Shown in pieces: positions 21,201 to 31,231 of a stretch of 64,000 nt of DNA. Origin of the DNA: Enoplolaimus lenunculus (lineage: Eukaryota > Nematoda > Enoplea > Enoplida > Thoracostomopsidae); contig JASANG010001196.1 of NCBI GenBank assembly GCA_030248215.1, forward strand, positions 1 through 64,000, in the 5' to 3' direction. The translations under genes and the position numbers were made by a program. Positions within the stretch are counted from its first letter, which is position 1. Each line of letters begins with the position of its first letter. The notes under the pieces are model-generated. The model did no database searches and had not been told where the DNA came from. It saw only the letters and a list, made by a program, of their open reading frames with translations.

Positions 21201-23398
21201 TAAATTGTTATTACGGTTGCACCCTGATCACACTGTATTAGTAGTCGCTATCAGGTGTGTACATTTAGTCTGTCAGCGGTCTGAAAACTACTCTGACACT
21301 GGCAGCTGATTTTATTTTTTAAATTTAACCGTGAAGACCGCAGTTTCTATATCTGAGTATTTATGTTGACGGCAGTTTTATAACCGGCTAGAGAGGAATA
21401 TCGTATTCGTCACCTAAACTGTGTTTTCAGGACGACTATGACGCAGTTGACTTCTTGGGTGATTTACGCGAAGCTTGCCTTGAAGCGTATACGGGTATTG
21501 TTCAAGGATTTAAAGTCGAAGGAGCCAATGGCACTGTGACACGTAAGCATAAATTCAATCCGCTCCAGCATAACATCGCCATCCGGCTCCGATGTACAGC
21601 ATTGCTGGATTATCTGGCTCCAGTGTTGGTATCTGTAAAAGACACACAAAGCAAGGTTTTTTGAGTCCAAGAGTGAGTCCCGACTCAATGTTATTAACGG
21701 GACGCAAGAAAACTCGGACGCATTGTGGACTCAGCAGACTAACATAAAATTTTTGCTGAACCAGAATGAAAGAATTTATTTTGAAACATTTCTAGTGTGC
21801 ATTTCTCTGTCCAACTCGATTACAACACCATGCTGAGATTGGACCTATGAGGCATCCCTAGGCTAAGGCTCACATGGACTTGAAACTAAAACAATTTCGT
21901 TGACGTCGTAAATGTTTTCCGGAATCGCTCTAACGGCAATTTCAACTTCTGTGGCATTAAAACCATCAAAAGGCTGCTTGTCGTGAATGAGTTCTGTGCC
22001 AAGTCACTTAAAGATTTTTGTGAAAGTTGCATAAAACAAAAACTATCTAGCAGGGTTCCACCGGAATTTCATATTCCGGCCGGAGTTCCTGTAAGAATTC
22101 AATTCATGTTCCTGTTGTGGCAAAAGTTAGTTCCTGTTGGAACCTTGCTGTTTTAACTATTGCCAGTGGCTTATTGCCGCAGTTGTCGTGATATATTGTA
22201 AATGATATATTTTAGCGCAAGCTCGACTTATTTTTCCATACGTTCCAAGCATAATTGGTTTCCTTCAACAAATTGCGATCGAAAAAAATCTTGGTGACGG
22301 TATTTTGGCGGCAGCCGCTGGATTAATAGGGTAAGCTGGTGGTACAATGAGGTGTGTAGTACGTCTTTTTCACCGGGACGGTTCGGCCTACGGTTATTTT
22401 CTCCCCGAACTAGTGTTCTATCAATTTGTTAATTTCACAAAAGTATTTTTTATCATTTCTGTTGTTAGCCTGACTCGGTTTTTTAAACTATTTGAAAAAT
22501 TTGTCATTAGGCCTTATTTTTTCGCTTAAAATTTTAACATACGACCAGCTTCCCGACGAAAACAAGATCTACGCTAAGGTTTCCGGCCAAAATTAGATGC
22601 AGACCAAATTTTTAGGTGGGGAAATTGAGATTGGCAAAATCTGACATGACATGGTGCTACTTCTGCTCCATAGCCGCGCACGACCTGGAATTATGTCCTA
22701 TTCACACGTGCACGTTTTTGCAGCAAGAACTCACAGCTGCAATTTTCATTAAATACTTGCGGGTGCAAGTGTGTTAAAGAAACATCACTTTCATTTCGAA
22801 TCTTGACATGTATATATAAGAATTATTTGCAGACAACTACAACGGCAATAAAATAGCTATAAATTATCAGTCCAGCCGATCATGAATTTTAGTTGCAGAC
22901 CTATTCATACATTCATACGTATGAATTAATATTTTATTCGAAGTTTCTTGACTTGAAAACGCTTTCATACCGATACCGTTTCTATTCAATGTTTAAAAAT
23001 ATACAACTTGTCCCGTCAACATTGCCGTAAACTGTAAAATACCTAGCGAGTTTGATATCTGAATTATTACAAGGCGGGTTAAGCAACATATTTTCCGCTA
23101 TGCCAATCAAAATGCAGATGCAAGTCATTCAAGCGACTTGCAATGGCGTTTGCACGTGAGAATTAAAACAACATTAATTCCACTGAATAATTTGCAGCTG
23201 CAAGAACAACCAGATGTTTTGTTTATATTTAGCGATTTACTGACCGTGTTTGGAGCTGAAATTGCGCCGTTTCTTGAACAAGAACCGCTGTCCGATATGT
23301 TGAATCGTGCGCGCCGCTCAAAACAAACAAAAACGCGTACGCTTGCTCAATGGGCATTTAAAGAACTGAAAAAGATGAAAAATTCTGTCGCTGCTTAA
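3211..23398 (+). CDS. KPNB1: Importin subunit beta-1 (karyopherin beta-1), complete, 21 exons
   Basis: Nuclear import receptor that binds importin alpha or cargo, nucleoporins and RanGTP; made of HEAT repeats. Coding exons: 3211-3256, 6146-6204, 6374-6556, 7119-7319, 8345-8421, 8617-8692, 10678-10827, 11115-11225, 12460-12561, 12791-12962, 13474-13577, 14065-14205, 14490-14629, 15164-15383, 15727-15877, 16720-16802, 19967-20074, 20324-20467, 21431-21542, 22216-22330, 23233-23398. All junctions are GT-AG, phases agree, and the joined frame is 886 codons plus TAA, against 876 in human. Landmarks are the N-terminal [14 protein letters not shown] block, [20 protein letters not shown], the acidic loop DEHDDEDDW in exon 10, [39 protein letters not shown] and the C-terminal [20 protein letters not shown]. 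The start ([15 protein letters not shown]) aligns with the family N-terminus and has an A at -3. No breaks seen. The identification is certain; single exon edges could shift by a few bases. Confidence 0.97.
3648..4022 (+). mobile_element. hAT-like MITE, TAGGGATGTGCCGAT family, copy 1
   Basis: It starts TAGGGATCTGTCGATACC and ends ATCGGCACATCCCTA, so the ends are inverted repeats. Flanking 8-mers ATCAACAT (3640-3647) and ACCAACAT (4023-4030) agree at 7 of 8 positions, which is the hAT-type 8-bp duplication. It is 375 bp, non-coding, in importin intron 1. Related copies lie near 26900 and 39790. Confidence 0.85.
4067..4905 (-). mobile_element. GC-armed MITE with PIP-box peptide, copy 1
   Basis: The ends carry inverted CTGCCTTCTCCACTGC and GTGGAGAAGCCAG. 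Homology with the copy at 9289-10140 continues about 70 bases past the right-hand motif, so the right end is uncertain. Both arms are runs of C/G blocks, and the core is a long AT palindrome near 4470-4545. On the minus strand a short ORF from 4310 begins [20 protein letters not shown], where QRNIKSYF fits a PCNA-interacting PIP box. The same peptide recurs in two other copies, so it may be a relic of a transposase N-terminus. It lies in importin intron 1. Confidence 0.75.
4956..6101 (+). mobile_element. hAT-like CAGGGTGC element with a nested insertion
   Basis: The left end CAGGGTGCAAGAGG starts at 4956 and the right end TTTGCACCCTG stops at 6101. The interior has the diverged AATCGGAATC-type repeats also seen at 16088-16495. 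A second repeat occupies about 5111-5900 and splits it. No exact target-site duplication was found. Confidence 0.65.
5111..5900 (+). repeat. AGCGAAGCTC-ended repeat with internal tandem units, copy 1
   Basis: The ends carry inverted ATTGAGCGAAGCTCG and CGAGCTTCGCTCAAT. The body is about three diverged units of roughly 190 bp, each with AATATGCAAATT, ATCGGTTTTGGA and CAAAAACCCTTTA. Toward the right lie GGTTCAGCCGTTCCTGAG and GGACGGACGGACAG. Inserted inside the CAGGGTGC element. A longer reverse copy is at 51729-52699, with fragments at 6630-6985 and 13150-13312. Confidence 0.7.
6630..6985 (+). repeat. Fragment of the AGCGAAGCTC-ended repeat
   Basis: In importin intron 3. It begins near AACCAGTCGTGG, keeps one internal unit and the GGTTTAGCGGTTCCTGAG plus GGCGGACAGACGCACGG part, and ends near GAGTTTCGCTTTGCTC. 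Confidence 0.65.
7403..7950 (-). mobile_element. hAT-like MITE, GAGACCGAGACC family, copy 1
   Basis: The left end CATGCATGAGCGGTCTCGG is the inverse of the right end CCGAGACCGCCCATCACTG with few mismatches. The flanking 8-mers GTACTGTG and GTGCAGTG agree at 6 of 8. Interior homologous to 24325-25039, where the minus strand keeps an open 86-codon frame. Importin intron 4. Confidence 0.65.
9289..10140 (+). mobile_element. GC-armed MITE with PIP-box peptide, copy 2
   Basis: In the opposite orientation to copy 1. The inverted ends are CTGGCTTCTCCACAGC (9356) and GCAGTGGAGAAGCCAG (10140). Sequence 9289-9355 matches the extension beyond copy 1's right motif. The plus-strand ORF at 9876 starts [20 protein letters not shown], with a perfect PIP consensus [13 protein letters not shown] occurs directly on both sides of 9356-10140. 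Importin intron 6. Confidence 0.75.
11450..11846 (+). mobile_element. hAT-like MITE, CAGGGTGC family, exact 8-bp TSD
   Basis: Ends CAGGGTGCAACCGGAATT and AATTCCGGTTGCACCCTG form a perfect inverted pair. CTGGTGGT flanks it at 11442-11449 and 11847-11854. Length 397 bp. GGAACCGGAACCGG clusters sit under both ends. A central ORF ends with [15 protein letters not shown] before a stop; the same stretch is readable at 18072-18269. Importin intron 8. Confidence 0.92.
13150..13312 (-). repeat. Fragment of the AGCGAAGCTC-ended repeat
   Basis: It contains the CCTCCAAAACAGATAAATG unit and ends TTCGAGCTTCGCTCAATAC, then ACCCACACGACTGG. Same order as the right end of the 51729-52699 copy. Importin intron 10. 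Confidence 0.6.
14850..14909. repeat. (AAT)n microsatellite
   Basis: Simple AAT/ATA triplet repeat in importin intron 13. Confidence 0.9.
15899..16526. mobile_element. MITE with long TIRs (TCTCAAATG family), split by a hAT MITE
   Basis: The left end GGCCCATATTCTCAAATG continues into TATAGCACCTATCACCAG. The right end carries GTGCTACACACATTTGAGAATAC, its inverse. A CAGGGTGC element sits inside at 16088-16495. Whole copies near 37699, 55857 and 61432 are about 220 bp. Importin intron 15. Confidence 0.8.
16088..16495 (+). mobile_element. hAT-like CAGGGTGC element nested in another MITE
   Basis: Ends CAGGGTGCAGAG and AATTCCGATTGCACCCTG. The interior carries AATCGGAATCGGAA blocks. Flanks GTATTAGA and GTGTTATG agree at only 5 of 8, so the target duplication is worn. 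It interrupts the 15899-16526 MITE, so it is the younger of the two. Confidence 0.75.
17020..17043. other. Perfect 9-bp GC hairpin
   Basis: GACCCCCTT and AAGGGGGTC surround the loop GTTTAG. It stands alone in importin intron 16; no function assigned. Confidence 0.6.
17140..17415 (-). mobile_element. GC-armed MITE with PIP-box peptide, copy 3, partial
   Basis: Only one arm remains. The minus strand reads [20 protein letters not shown], so the PIP-box aromatic pair is altered to YL here. The sequence stops where the LINE begins at about 17416. Confidence 0.7.
17701..17898 (-). repeat. 99-bp tandem duplication inside the LINE
   Basis: Two copies of the segment coding [20 protein letters not shown] and the following residues lie head to tail at 17701-17799 and 17800-17898. 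The unit is 33 codons, so the frame is kept. The copies differ at a few bases. Confidence 0.85.
18043..18333 (-). mobile_element. hAT-like CAGGGTGC MITE lacking one end, with intact TSD
   Basis: The right end CCGGTTGCACCCTG stops at 18333. GTTACCAT occurs at 18334-18341 and also at 18035-18042, an exact 8-bp duplication. The left inverted end and about 95 bp found in the 38041-38421 copy are missing. The minus strand reads to [15 protein letters not shown]. It lies inside the LINE. Confidence 0.85.
20854..21226 (+). mobile_element. hAT-like CAGGGTGC MITE, worn
   Basis: Ends CAGGGTGCATCCGGAATT and TTACGGTTGCACCCTG. The core shares the AATACCTATCTCC and GGTTATTTCAC stretch of other copies. Flanking 8-mers do not match. 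Importin intron 18. Confidence 0.75.
22052..22152. repeat. Short CAGGGTTCCACCGGAA repeat
   Basis: Begins CAGGGTTCCACCGGAATTTC and ends GTTGGAACCTTGCTG, an imperfect inverse. Related fragments at 3271 and 35346-35445. Importin intron 19. Confidence 0.5.
22695..23180. mobile_element. Worn CTATTCACACGTGCAAG-family MITE
   Basis: Left end TCCTATTCACACGTGCACG, followed by GCAGCAAGAACTCACAGCTG. Right part has GCAAGTCATTC and CAATGGCGTTTGCACGTGAG, matching the ends of 50930-51204. The middle is diverged. Importin intron 20. Confidence 0.5.
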
Positions 23399-24324
23399 CA
23401 ACTGTACTGCCACCCGCACAGTATCTTACAACTTGACGGTCTTCTATTCTCTTCGTTGTCGGAATCTTCAAAGCAATTCCTTTCTACGATTCACTCTGGC
23501 GGTATCATCAAAGGAATGGTTGTCTCAAGCTGGCGGTAGCATCAAAGCAACTCCTTTTGGGTGGTGACATTGTCGGTTGTGTTAAAGGAATTTTTCGCTT
23601 TACGCCTGCAATATCAAACGCGTACGACTCACCCAACGGAATGTTCAGATCAATTCTATTCTCACAGCATCGGCATCTTGAAAAGAATTCTATTTCCGCA
23701 ACGTTGGCATCTTCAAAGGAATTCTATTTCTACATCATCGACATTTTCAAAGGAATTCTCTACATCCTCAAATTGTTTTGCTTCGATTCGACGTAAGTGT
23801 TGCATCGCGTTCATGGCTGTAGTTGCATTTGCGGATTCTTCAATGCCATTTCCATTAATCTTTCATTCTTATGCGTCGGTTTATTGGTATGTACGTTTAT
23901 CTGTATGATTTTTGCAAGCTGTGGTATGGGATTTTGAATTTCTGGATAAAAACGACATGTGTTTTGGGAATGTTTCAAGTCGACTTGGAAACTGTCGGAT
24001 ATGGACGAAAATATACTTATTGTGATCACAGCAATGTAGTACCCATGCGATGTCAGGATTTCATGGCGTCCGTTAAAAAGTTCATAGCGGTGACACAGTG
24101 AGTAGTAGAAAACTGCGATGCTTTGTACTTTCTTGAATTTAAATTGCCTGGCTAGTTTGGAAAGTTTGAACTGGAAAATATTCAAAAAGATGAGTGGTTC
24201 AACTCACAATCCCTTTTCAGCAGAGCCGATAGGGCCGAATGTTCTTTCTTTAGAATATCATGCAAGGGTTTTGCTTAATTTAGAAAAAGCGAGACCGAGA
24301 CCAAGGTTCAACTTAACGATACCT
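23399..24324 (+). other. Importin 3' UTR region
   Basis: Between about 23455 and 23790 there are degenerate units of the form GGCATCTTCAAAGGAATTC, with TTCTATTTC between them. No CDS. The first AATAAA I see on the plus strand is 24369-24374, about 970 bases after the stop, so the polyadenylation site is uncertain. Confidence 0.5.
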
Positions 24325-25039
24325 AGACATTTGGTCTCGATCTCGGTCAATTTTTAATCGTTACCGCAAATAAAAATAAGATTTTTTAACATAAGTTTTG
24401 AAAATTTTTATCTACTTTGAATTGCTGTTTCATACACTTAAACTAATTCGCCGTTAAAGCTTTATTTTTCACTTCATTTTTCTTCTGCTATTGTCCGCAT
24501 ACCCTTCGATCATGCTCGGGACAAATCCCACTGTCTCACAACACCCTCAGTACAACCGTAATTTAAAGCTATAGTGTTGTTTTTGGTCCCTGGCAAACTG
24601 AATAGACTGGAGAATTTTTTTATATAGCGTAGACGATATAAATGCGTGTGATGACCCATTATTGTTTACACGTCTTAAATGTTTTAAACGCTAAAATGCA
24701 ACTATTTGTGCTTTGTCGCAATAAAATCAAACTGTTTTGGGCTTCCTTCCAATAAGTAGGATTTTGGGTAACCGGACGGGTCATTCTGTTTCTCAAATCG
24801 CTTTATAACCATGTACTGGTGCTCCACAATCGTTCGCTGTTTGTGTTGGTAGGCGAAATGTGCAAGTACTTCCGGGCCATAGCTGAGGTCTATGGTAAAT
24901 GTTTGTGATTGCTTATCGCTTTTTGACCTCTTTGGTCTCGGTTTGCAAACCATCGCGACCAAAAAAGTGAGAACCGAGATCGAGACCAGTCAAATCCCGA
25001 GACTTGCCGAGACCGAGACCGAGACCGTCAGGACTGTAC
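24325..25039 (-). mobile_element. hAT-like MITE, GAGACCGAGACC family, copy 2
   Basis: Left end near GGTCTCGATCTCGGTC and right end near CCGAGACCGAGACCGTC. Long match to 7403-7950 (GCAACTATTTGTGCTTTGTC, ACAATCGTTCGCTG). On the minus strand 24962-24702 is open for 86 codons (KPRPKRSKSDKQSQTF, then YGPEVLAHFAYQHKQR), perhaps a relic of the parent transposase. I do not recognise the peptide. Confidence 0.65.
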
Positions 25040-25825
25040 AGGTAGGTCTCATCTCGCTTTATCATTTTCAAACATGGTTTAAAGATATAATTTAGGTTTG
25101 GCTCTGGTGTTTGATCAAATAGATTTTAGTACCAGTTATATTAATAAAATATTTACGCAGTTGAGTTGTTTTCTATATCGTCATGGTGTATTATTGATAA
25201 GTGTTAACTGTACGTAAAATAGAAATCGGCTAGTGTTTTAGGTGCGTATTGATAATGTTTGTTTCTTTTACTAACTTTTGGTTTATTACTTAAAAAGTTG
25301 TGACGTATAATTGACAATAATTGTTAAGATTTTACAACGTTTCAGCTATTAATTAATGATTGTACTGTATTCCAAAAAGTAAGAAAATGAATAATTAATT
25401 TTTAGTGGATTGTAGATCTTAGCAGTATTTTACAATTGAATCTTCAGCCAATGCATGAATTCAAATAAAATAAATATTGTTGCTGATTAAATAATCGATT
25501 CAGCGCTGAGCTGTGCGTAATTTGGTGTCGATAAAGTACTGTACATAATTCAATTATAACATCGGATCCCTGTGTATTGTGTGATTTCAACTCAAGTATT
25601 GATAGTTGTTTCAACTAACTTTTTGGAATATTTGGATATTAATAAGTTTTAATTTCAAAAGTAACATTGTAAACTGTTTGATTACGTTCACAGTATATAT
25701 TTCATTCTAATCACAAATCAGTGCTTTGAGTTCAGTGTATATGATTTCGAATTAGCAACTGACTTGCTTGCCAGCCAATACAAAGTGTGATTTTGTTGCA
25801 TTGTTAGTTGCAATATGCTGTGTGC
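25040..25825. other. AT-rich intergenic sequence, nothing recognised
   Basis: No ORF or repeat end that I can support. Confidence 0.5.
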
Positions 25826-26176
25826 CAGGGTACATCCGGAGGTCTGCCTCCGGCTCCGGTAGAAAAATTAACTCCGGCTCCGGTAAAATTTTTGCCAGAG
25901 GTTCCGGCAATTTCGGTAGTAAAATTTTGCATAAAATTTTGCAAAATTTATCGGTTTAGCGCGTTTCATTTTAGTTTTGTCACTATTTTCAGGAAAGAAT
26001 TTCCAAAATTTCGCGGAAAATTAGCGTAAAACCAAGAAACTAACAACATATTGCAGATATTGGCTAAAATTAACTAGTTAACCATCATTGTTACTACCTA
26101 ATTTCGCCTCACCTCCGGTTCCGGCAAGTTTCGTTGACCTCCGGCTCCGTCATTTTTCACCTCCGGTTGCACCCTG
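25826..26176 (+). mobile_element. hAT-like CAGGGTGC MITE, CTCCGG subfamily
   Basis: Ends CAGGGTACATCCGGAGG and CCTCCGGTTGCACCCTG. Flanks CTGTGTGC and ATGTGTGC agree at 7 of 8. Subterminal CTCCGGCTCCGG runs. Same subfamily as 45173-45445. Confidence 0.88.
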
Positions 26177-26444
26177 ATGTGTGCTGCAAATATGTTTATG
26201 CAGTTATTGCTGTAATATTTGATAATTGATACTTGAATGATGCAAGCGGAGCTTTTCTGATTCTTGTTACTATTCCGATTCAAAACCAGATCCGATTACG
26301 ATTGTAGGTTAAATTATTACAATCGTAATAAAAAGTAACAGAGCAAAACATTCTGAACCACGAATACGTATGCGTATTAGAGTTGCAACATTTAAAAATG
26401 AATACCTGGAACCGGAACCGGATTTTTCTGAAAGAAAAGCCCGG

Positions 26445-26735
26445 ACCCGAAATTTTTAACAATGCAAACCCGGACCCGGAATTTTTAACAATGCAAACCC
26501 GGACCCGGAATTTTTAACAATGCAAACCCGGACCGGGAATTTTTAACAATGCAAACCCGGACCCGGAATTTTTAACAATGCAAACCCGGACCCGGAATTT
26601 TTAACAATGCAAACCCGGACCCGGAATTTTTAACAATGCAAACCCGGACCCGGAATTTTTAAAAATGCAAACCCGGACCCGGACCCGGAATTTTTAACAA
26701 TGCAAACCCGGACCCGGATTTATTTTCCGAACAAA
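26445..26735 (+). repeat. 29-bp minisatellite
   Basis: About nine near-identical copies of a 29-bp unit containing AATGCAAACCCGGACCCGG and AATTTTTAAC. The array has grown out of the CCGG-rich subterminal part of the host hAT-like element. Confidence 0.92.
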
Positions 26736-26899
26736 CCCGGGCCCGGAATTTTTATTACTTAAAAACTAAACATGATCCTAATTTTTTAAAGATAGGAAAG
26801 AATTTCTGTCTCCATCTATTTGTAGCAGCTCAGTATTTAAGATATTAATGGGCAGTAAATTTATTTTAAGTAAATCAAAAAACAATGCACAATCCTTGC

Positions 26900-27145
26900 T
26901 AGGGATGTGCCGATACCAAAGTTTTTCCCTGTGCCGATATTGATTATTTTGAAGATATACCGATGCCGATATTTATTCCAAGTTTAATACAGAATGTTTA
27001 AAGAACAGATAAGATACATTACAACTGCAAGGACTCAAGTCCTAACAACTATAAAAGATCATAACTTTATAGAATGGTGCTTTAGTTAATTTTTTCTTTG
27101 TTTTTCAAGGACAAACGCAAGAGAAGTAACAGTTTCCCTGTATTT
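26900..27145 (+). mobile_element. TAGGGATGTGCCGAT hAT-like MITE, copy 2, right end missing
   Basis: Begins TAGGGATGTGCCGATACC. Internal homology to 3648-4022 (GCCGATGCCGAT-like blocks, GACAAACGCAAGAGAAG) fades near 27145. Confidence 0.7.
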
Positions 27146-28273
27146 AAGTTTAACCCAAGTTTCCAGATACTACGCAGCACAACAAGCTGATCATATTCCA
27201 TTCAGATGTTTAAACATGCAATAGCTTCAGCCCAAATAATGGATCATCCACGTTATAATGCTCGCGTCGCCCGTTTGTACAGGGGCAATCATACATGACA
27301 TGGATATATAAAAAATTTCCTTCGCATCTGTTCGTCGCATTGCTTCCAAATGAATATCTGTGTATACATAGTTGAAGGACTGTTTGATTTGCTACGAGAT
27401 TACATTAAACAATTTTGGGTGAGTGATAGAAACCTGACCTAAGTCAGTTGACATATGTATTTCGCGAAGCTATAGCTAGAGCCTAATATAGCATTTTTCA
27501 CAGGTTCCTTGACGTTGAAGCAATCGTTAACCAAGCAATCTTTGACTTAGGCGATAGATACTAAACTTAAGTTAAATGTCAAATTACTAACTTAAAATGA
27601 GACATGACATGTCTCTATATCCCGACCATTCCAACCGTTCCTAATTGAGCATTCGTAATCGTAATCCAAGTATATCTGCTCACGTTAACTTACTCAACAA
27701 AGGTGAAACCTGTTGACCAACTTTTTCCTTCTGCAGCTTGCTTTTACATACGAAATGCAATAGTTGTGTTAAGAGACATGTTGGGTGGTTTCACACAGTT
27801 AGTGTTGGTTGTGAAAAATCTATTTTTGGTACGATACTGTTACTATTCAGAATGTAGGCGTGGGATGTTAATAAAATCACTAAGCTAATCTTGTTCCGGT
27901 TATTTCGTCCGGGTATTTTTGCAATACCCGGACCCAGAATAATTTGTTATGAAAACCCGGACCCGGACGCGGAATTTATTGAAACGAAAACCCGGACTCG
28001 GAATTTTTCGGCAAAAATATCCGAAATACCCGGACCCGGATGCAACTCTAATGCGTATTGCAATCGTGCATAAATAATTATATGGTGTTTGAAAATTTCT
28101 GTTTCCGATTCTGATTTTGTATAATATTCCGATTCCAATATTTAGTTTCGCTTGCCGCCTTGGATGCTTGGTTGTTGTTGTTGTTGTTTGTTTGTTGTTT
28201 GTTATTATTTGCAATTAATTGCGGGTACAAGTGAAACGTGTGTTTTTGTGTCGCGTTTGCATAAAATGCTTTA

Positions 28274-28445
28274 TTTTTCAACTGACCGCTTTGGGAATTT
28301 TTCAACTGACCGCCGTGGGAATTTTTCAACTGACCGCTTTGGGAATTTTTCAACTGACCGCTTTGGGAATTTTTCAACTGACCGCTTTGGGAATTTTTCA
28401 ACTGACCGCTTTGGGAATTTTTCAACTGACCGCGGTGGGAAACTA
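28274..28445 (+). repeat. 24-bp minisatellite, seven copies
   Basis: Unit of 24 bp containing TTTTTCAACTGACCGCTTTG and GGAA. Variants have CCG or CGG in place of CTT. Because 24 is a multiple of 3, several frames stay open through it. I do not treat these as genes. Confidence 0.93.
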
Positions 28446-28459
28446 GAGTAATCAGATGT

Positions 28460-29262
28460 TTTCATGACGTTATTTATTACTTACCGGTTGGTTGGATATA
28501 ATGAAATATGTTGTGGTATGTAAAATTGCTGAACAGAATATGTTTCAAAAAGAACATTGTGTTTTGTATTATGCGTATGTTTGTATCTGCCATATATGGT
28601 TGATGTTTGATGTGATATCAGGGTTTCATTGATGCTGGAATAAACTGGACCAATAGGTGCTTAATGAAATTACTATTGTTTTTGGAAAAACTGTGTAAAA
28701 TTAGCATTTGTCTAACTCCCTAACTCCGCTATTTTGTTTTTTTCTTGAATTTGTCAACTTTGTGTTGGCTAAAACATCGCACAACGAGACTGGAATAGAT
28801 CATTATTAGCTGAGTAGGCATCAGTTGTGGCGTTCAGTTAGTTTATTTGTAAATTTTGATTAATTTTTTAGGATTAAATTGTTAAATTTCTTGAAAAAAC
28901 GCTCAAAACAGTTTTTGACAACATTTTAGAAATTATTGCTGACATCCGGTTACCTGCTTCTGCATCTCCTGATACTGCAATATATATTCCAGCTATGGTT
29001 AATGGGGTTTTTGCTTCCCGTTACACTCAGCAAACATGGACTCTGTTAATATCGAGACACTTTGTAATGCAAATGTTGTGTATGTGTAATAATGTTATGA
29101 ATAACCAATTGTAAGATGTAACTCAATATTTAATCTTGGACTGTGCTGGACATTTAAGTACTATACAGCAACGTTTACATACAGTAGCCATTTGGTGATT
29201 GGAAACTTGACCAAAAGTGAACTGACCGTTTTGCAGTAGTAGAATTCAATTTCAGGCAGGGA
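28460..29262. other. Intergenic, nothing recognised
   Basis: AT-rich sequence without a supported gene or repeat boundary. Confidence 0.5.
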
Positions 29263-29264
29263 TT

Positions 29265-29610
29265 GACTGGATATTTTACCGGATGCAGGAACCGGAGCAG
29301 GATAGTAAATTTTTACTGGAATCGAATGTTAACCGAATGCAGAATCTATATTTGTGCATTGTTGGTATTATTTATGTTTGCAGATTTAAAATTAATATAC
29401 TTCGGCTGGCAGTAAGATTTCGCCTCAGTGTCACTGTTACTTCTTGCCTTGCCCAAAATTGCAGTAGCATCCTCATATTAAAATCACTTTTGATATATTC
29501 GAGACCACAACTAAAAATATGCAGTAGGCGTATACCGGATATTGGAACCGAATACGGATGCCGATTTTTACCGCAACACAGATCTATCTGGATATCCGGT
29601 CGATCCTTGA
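29265..29610 (+). mobile_element. MITE with CAGGGATTGACTGGATAT ends
   Basis: Left end CAGGGATTGACTGGATAT and right end ATATCCGGTCGATCCTTG are imperfect inverses. Subterminal GGATGCAGGAACCGGA and CCGGATATTGGAACCG. Fragments of similar sequence lie near 35700-35830, 41330-41420 and 52980-53040. Confidence 0.6.
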
Positions 29611-31231
29611 TTTTAGGCATTGATAGGATTCTGCTATAGCAGATGGTTGTTCGACGCTGTTACGCAGTCGGTGTAAAATTGAGATTCAATTGCTGTGATC
29701 ATAGTTTGTGTCTTCTGCTGCATGTTTGCATGATGTTTGAGATGAAGATACTTTTATAAACGTAATTTAATATGGCTGCCGAGGAAATAATGGATAAAAT
29801 GTAAATGTACTTTTTTTTATTTGTGCGACAGATTAACAATTTATTTTTGCCAAGGGTGATCTTAAGCACTAAACAAGGACTTAAAATTTAGTCTTAGGAT
29901 TTTACGAGCTAGAAAAGTTTAGTATAATTTCTTCATTTGCATTAAGAGAAAAGCGTTAAATTATTGCTGTCGTGTCAGGTGAACATTATAGTCATTAAGT
30001 TTCGCAGAAAGTTTGTAACTTACAGGAATGTTTTACATTAATAATAAAATATGACATGAATTTAGTGTGAGCGATGAGCAGAGTAATGGACTCCATTTTA
30101 TTAGGAGTGATCTAGAAAGAGTTGTCAAAAAATTTTAATTTTAAGTTTATCATTGAAGGAAACCCAACAAGTTGTCAAAATTTAACTAATACTTAGAGCC
30201 GAGAGGAAGAGGTTCGTTTCCTGCCGGAGCCGCTCCGAACCATATATTCTGAAATAAATTTTCATCGCTTAAAATGTTATATGTCTCACAAGCCTAATCC
30301 TTGCAAAAATGTAGCCTAAGGCTACGCATAAGCAACAAATGTAATCTAAACCTACTTTAACCCACCAGAAACCTGAACGTGGACCTATACTAACGTATAG
30401 ATTTCAAATGATTTTTTCGCTCGATCGCAGACTAAACCAATATCAATTTATTACAAAGATAAAACAAAATAAAACCAATAGGGTAAAGCGCAATATGCAT
30501 CAAAATCTGAGCCCAGTCCATTTAAAGGATGTAAGTTGGATTTCCGTCCGGGTAATTATCGATATCCGTTCGTTACGACTTAAAATTAGTATTATACTTT
30601 AGGCCAATTTTACGCTCCATAATGTAGCATTGACTTACAAACAAAATTGAGTCACAAGCCAACTACAATCAAAGCCGGAAATCGATTTATTACCAATAAG
30701 TAAACTGCTAAAGGTTACGGCAACATTTTAACCAGATTCTAGTCACGACCATAGCTGTTTCGTTTTTGTAATTAAGCAGATCTAAATTTTTTGATTTTCT
30801 TCATTTTAAAACAATACCAGAACGATTATTTCGTAAACAAAGACCTCACGATATGCATAAACACAGCATAACAAGAATATATAAATATAAGGCATGCATG
30901 CAATGAAATGAAATGAATAGATTACAATAGTATATTAATGGAGGATATTATGCAAAAAGCCATACAAAATAATAATTAAGCTGTAAGACCGAGGCGAGTA
31001 ATTTTCCAAGTTCAAAGCTTATTTTACGCTTGAAAACATTATCTTAAAATATTTTAAATTAAAGTAAAATTCAAAACAACATGTACCAACCGTTAAATGT
31101 TTAGTCCTTAATTTTATTCTAAGTTGAGCAGTACTATATACCGCCTTTCACGAAAATTTTGTTTACTTCACAGAAAATACGCCATTCACCTTGCACCTAA
31201 ATGATAGTAAAATATCATCAAGGCATGAGCC
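29611..31231. other. Intergenic, with one repeat fragment
   Basis: About 30286-30390 matches the TGTTACTTTTAGGG MITE interior (TAAACCTACTTTAACCCACC, AGAAACCTGAACGTGG). Nothing else recognised. Confidence 0.5.

Larger units (their letters stand above)
26378..28050 (+). mobile_element. hAT-like element TAGAGTTGCA with internal satellite and nested MITE
   Basis: The ends TAGAGTTGCAAC and GATGCAACTCTA are inverted, and ATGCGTAT flanks both sides exactly (26370-26377, 28051-28058). Inside are CCGGACCCGGA blocks at both ends, a 29-bp tandem array, and a TAGGGATGTGCCGAT copy at about 26900. Length 1673 bp. No transposase ORF seen. Confidence 0.85.

Noticed and set aside
28274-28445. CRISPR-like array
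   Set aside because: The units are head to tail with no unique spacers, in a eukaryotic genome.
28078-28465. Overlapping frames with repeated FSTDR or KNSQSGQL motifs
   Set aside because: A 24-bp tandem repeat keeps several frames open at once. No splice context or family match.
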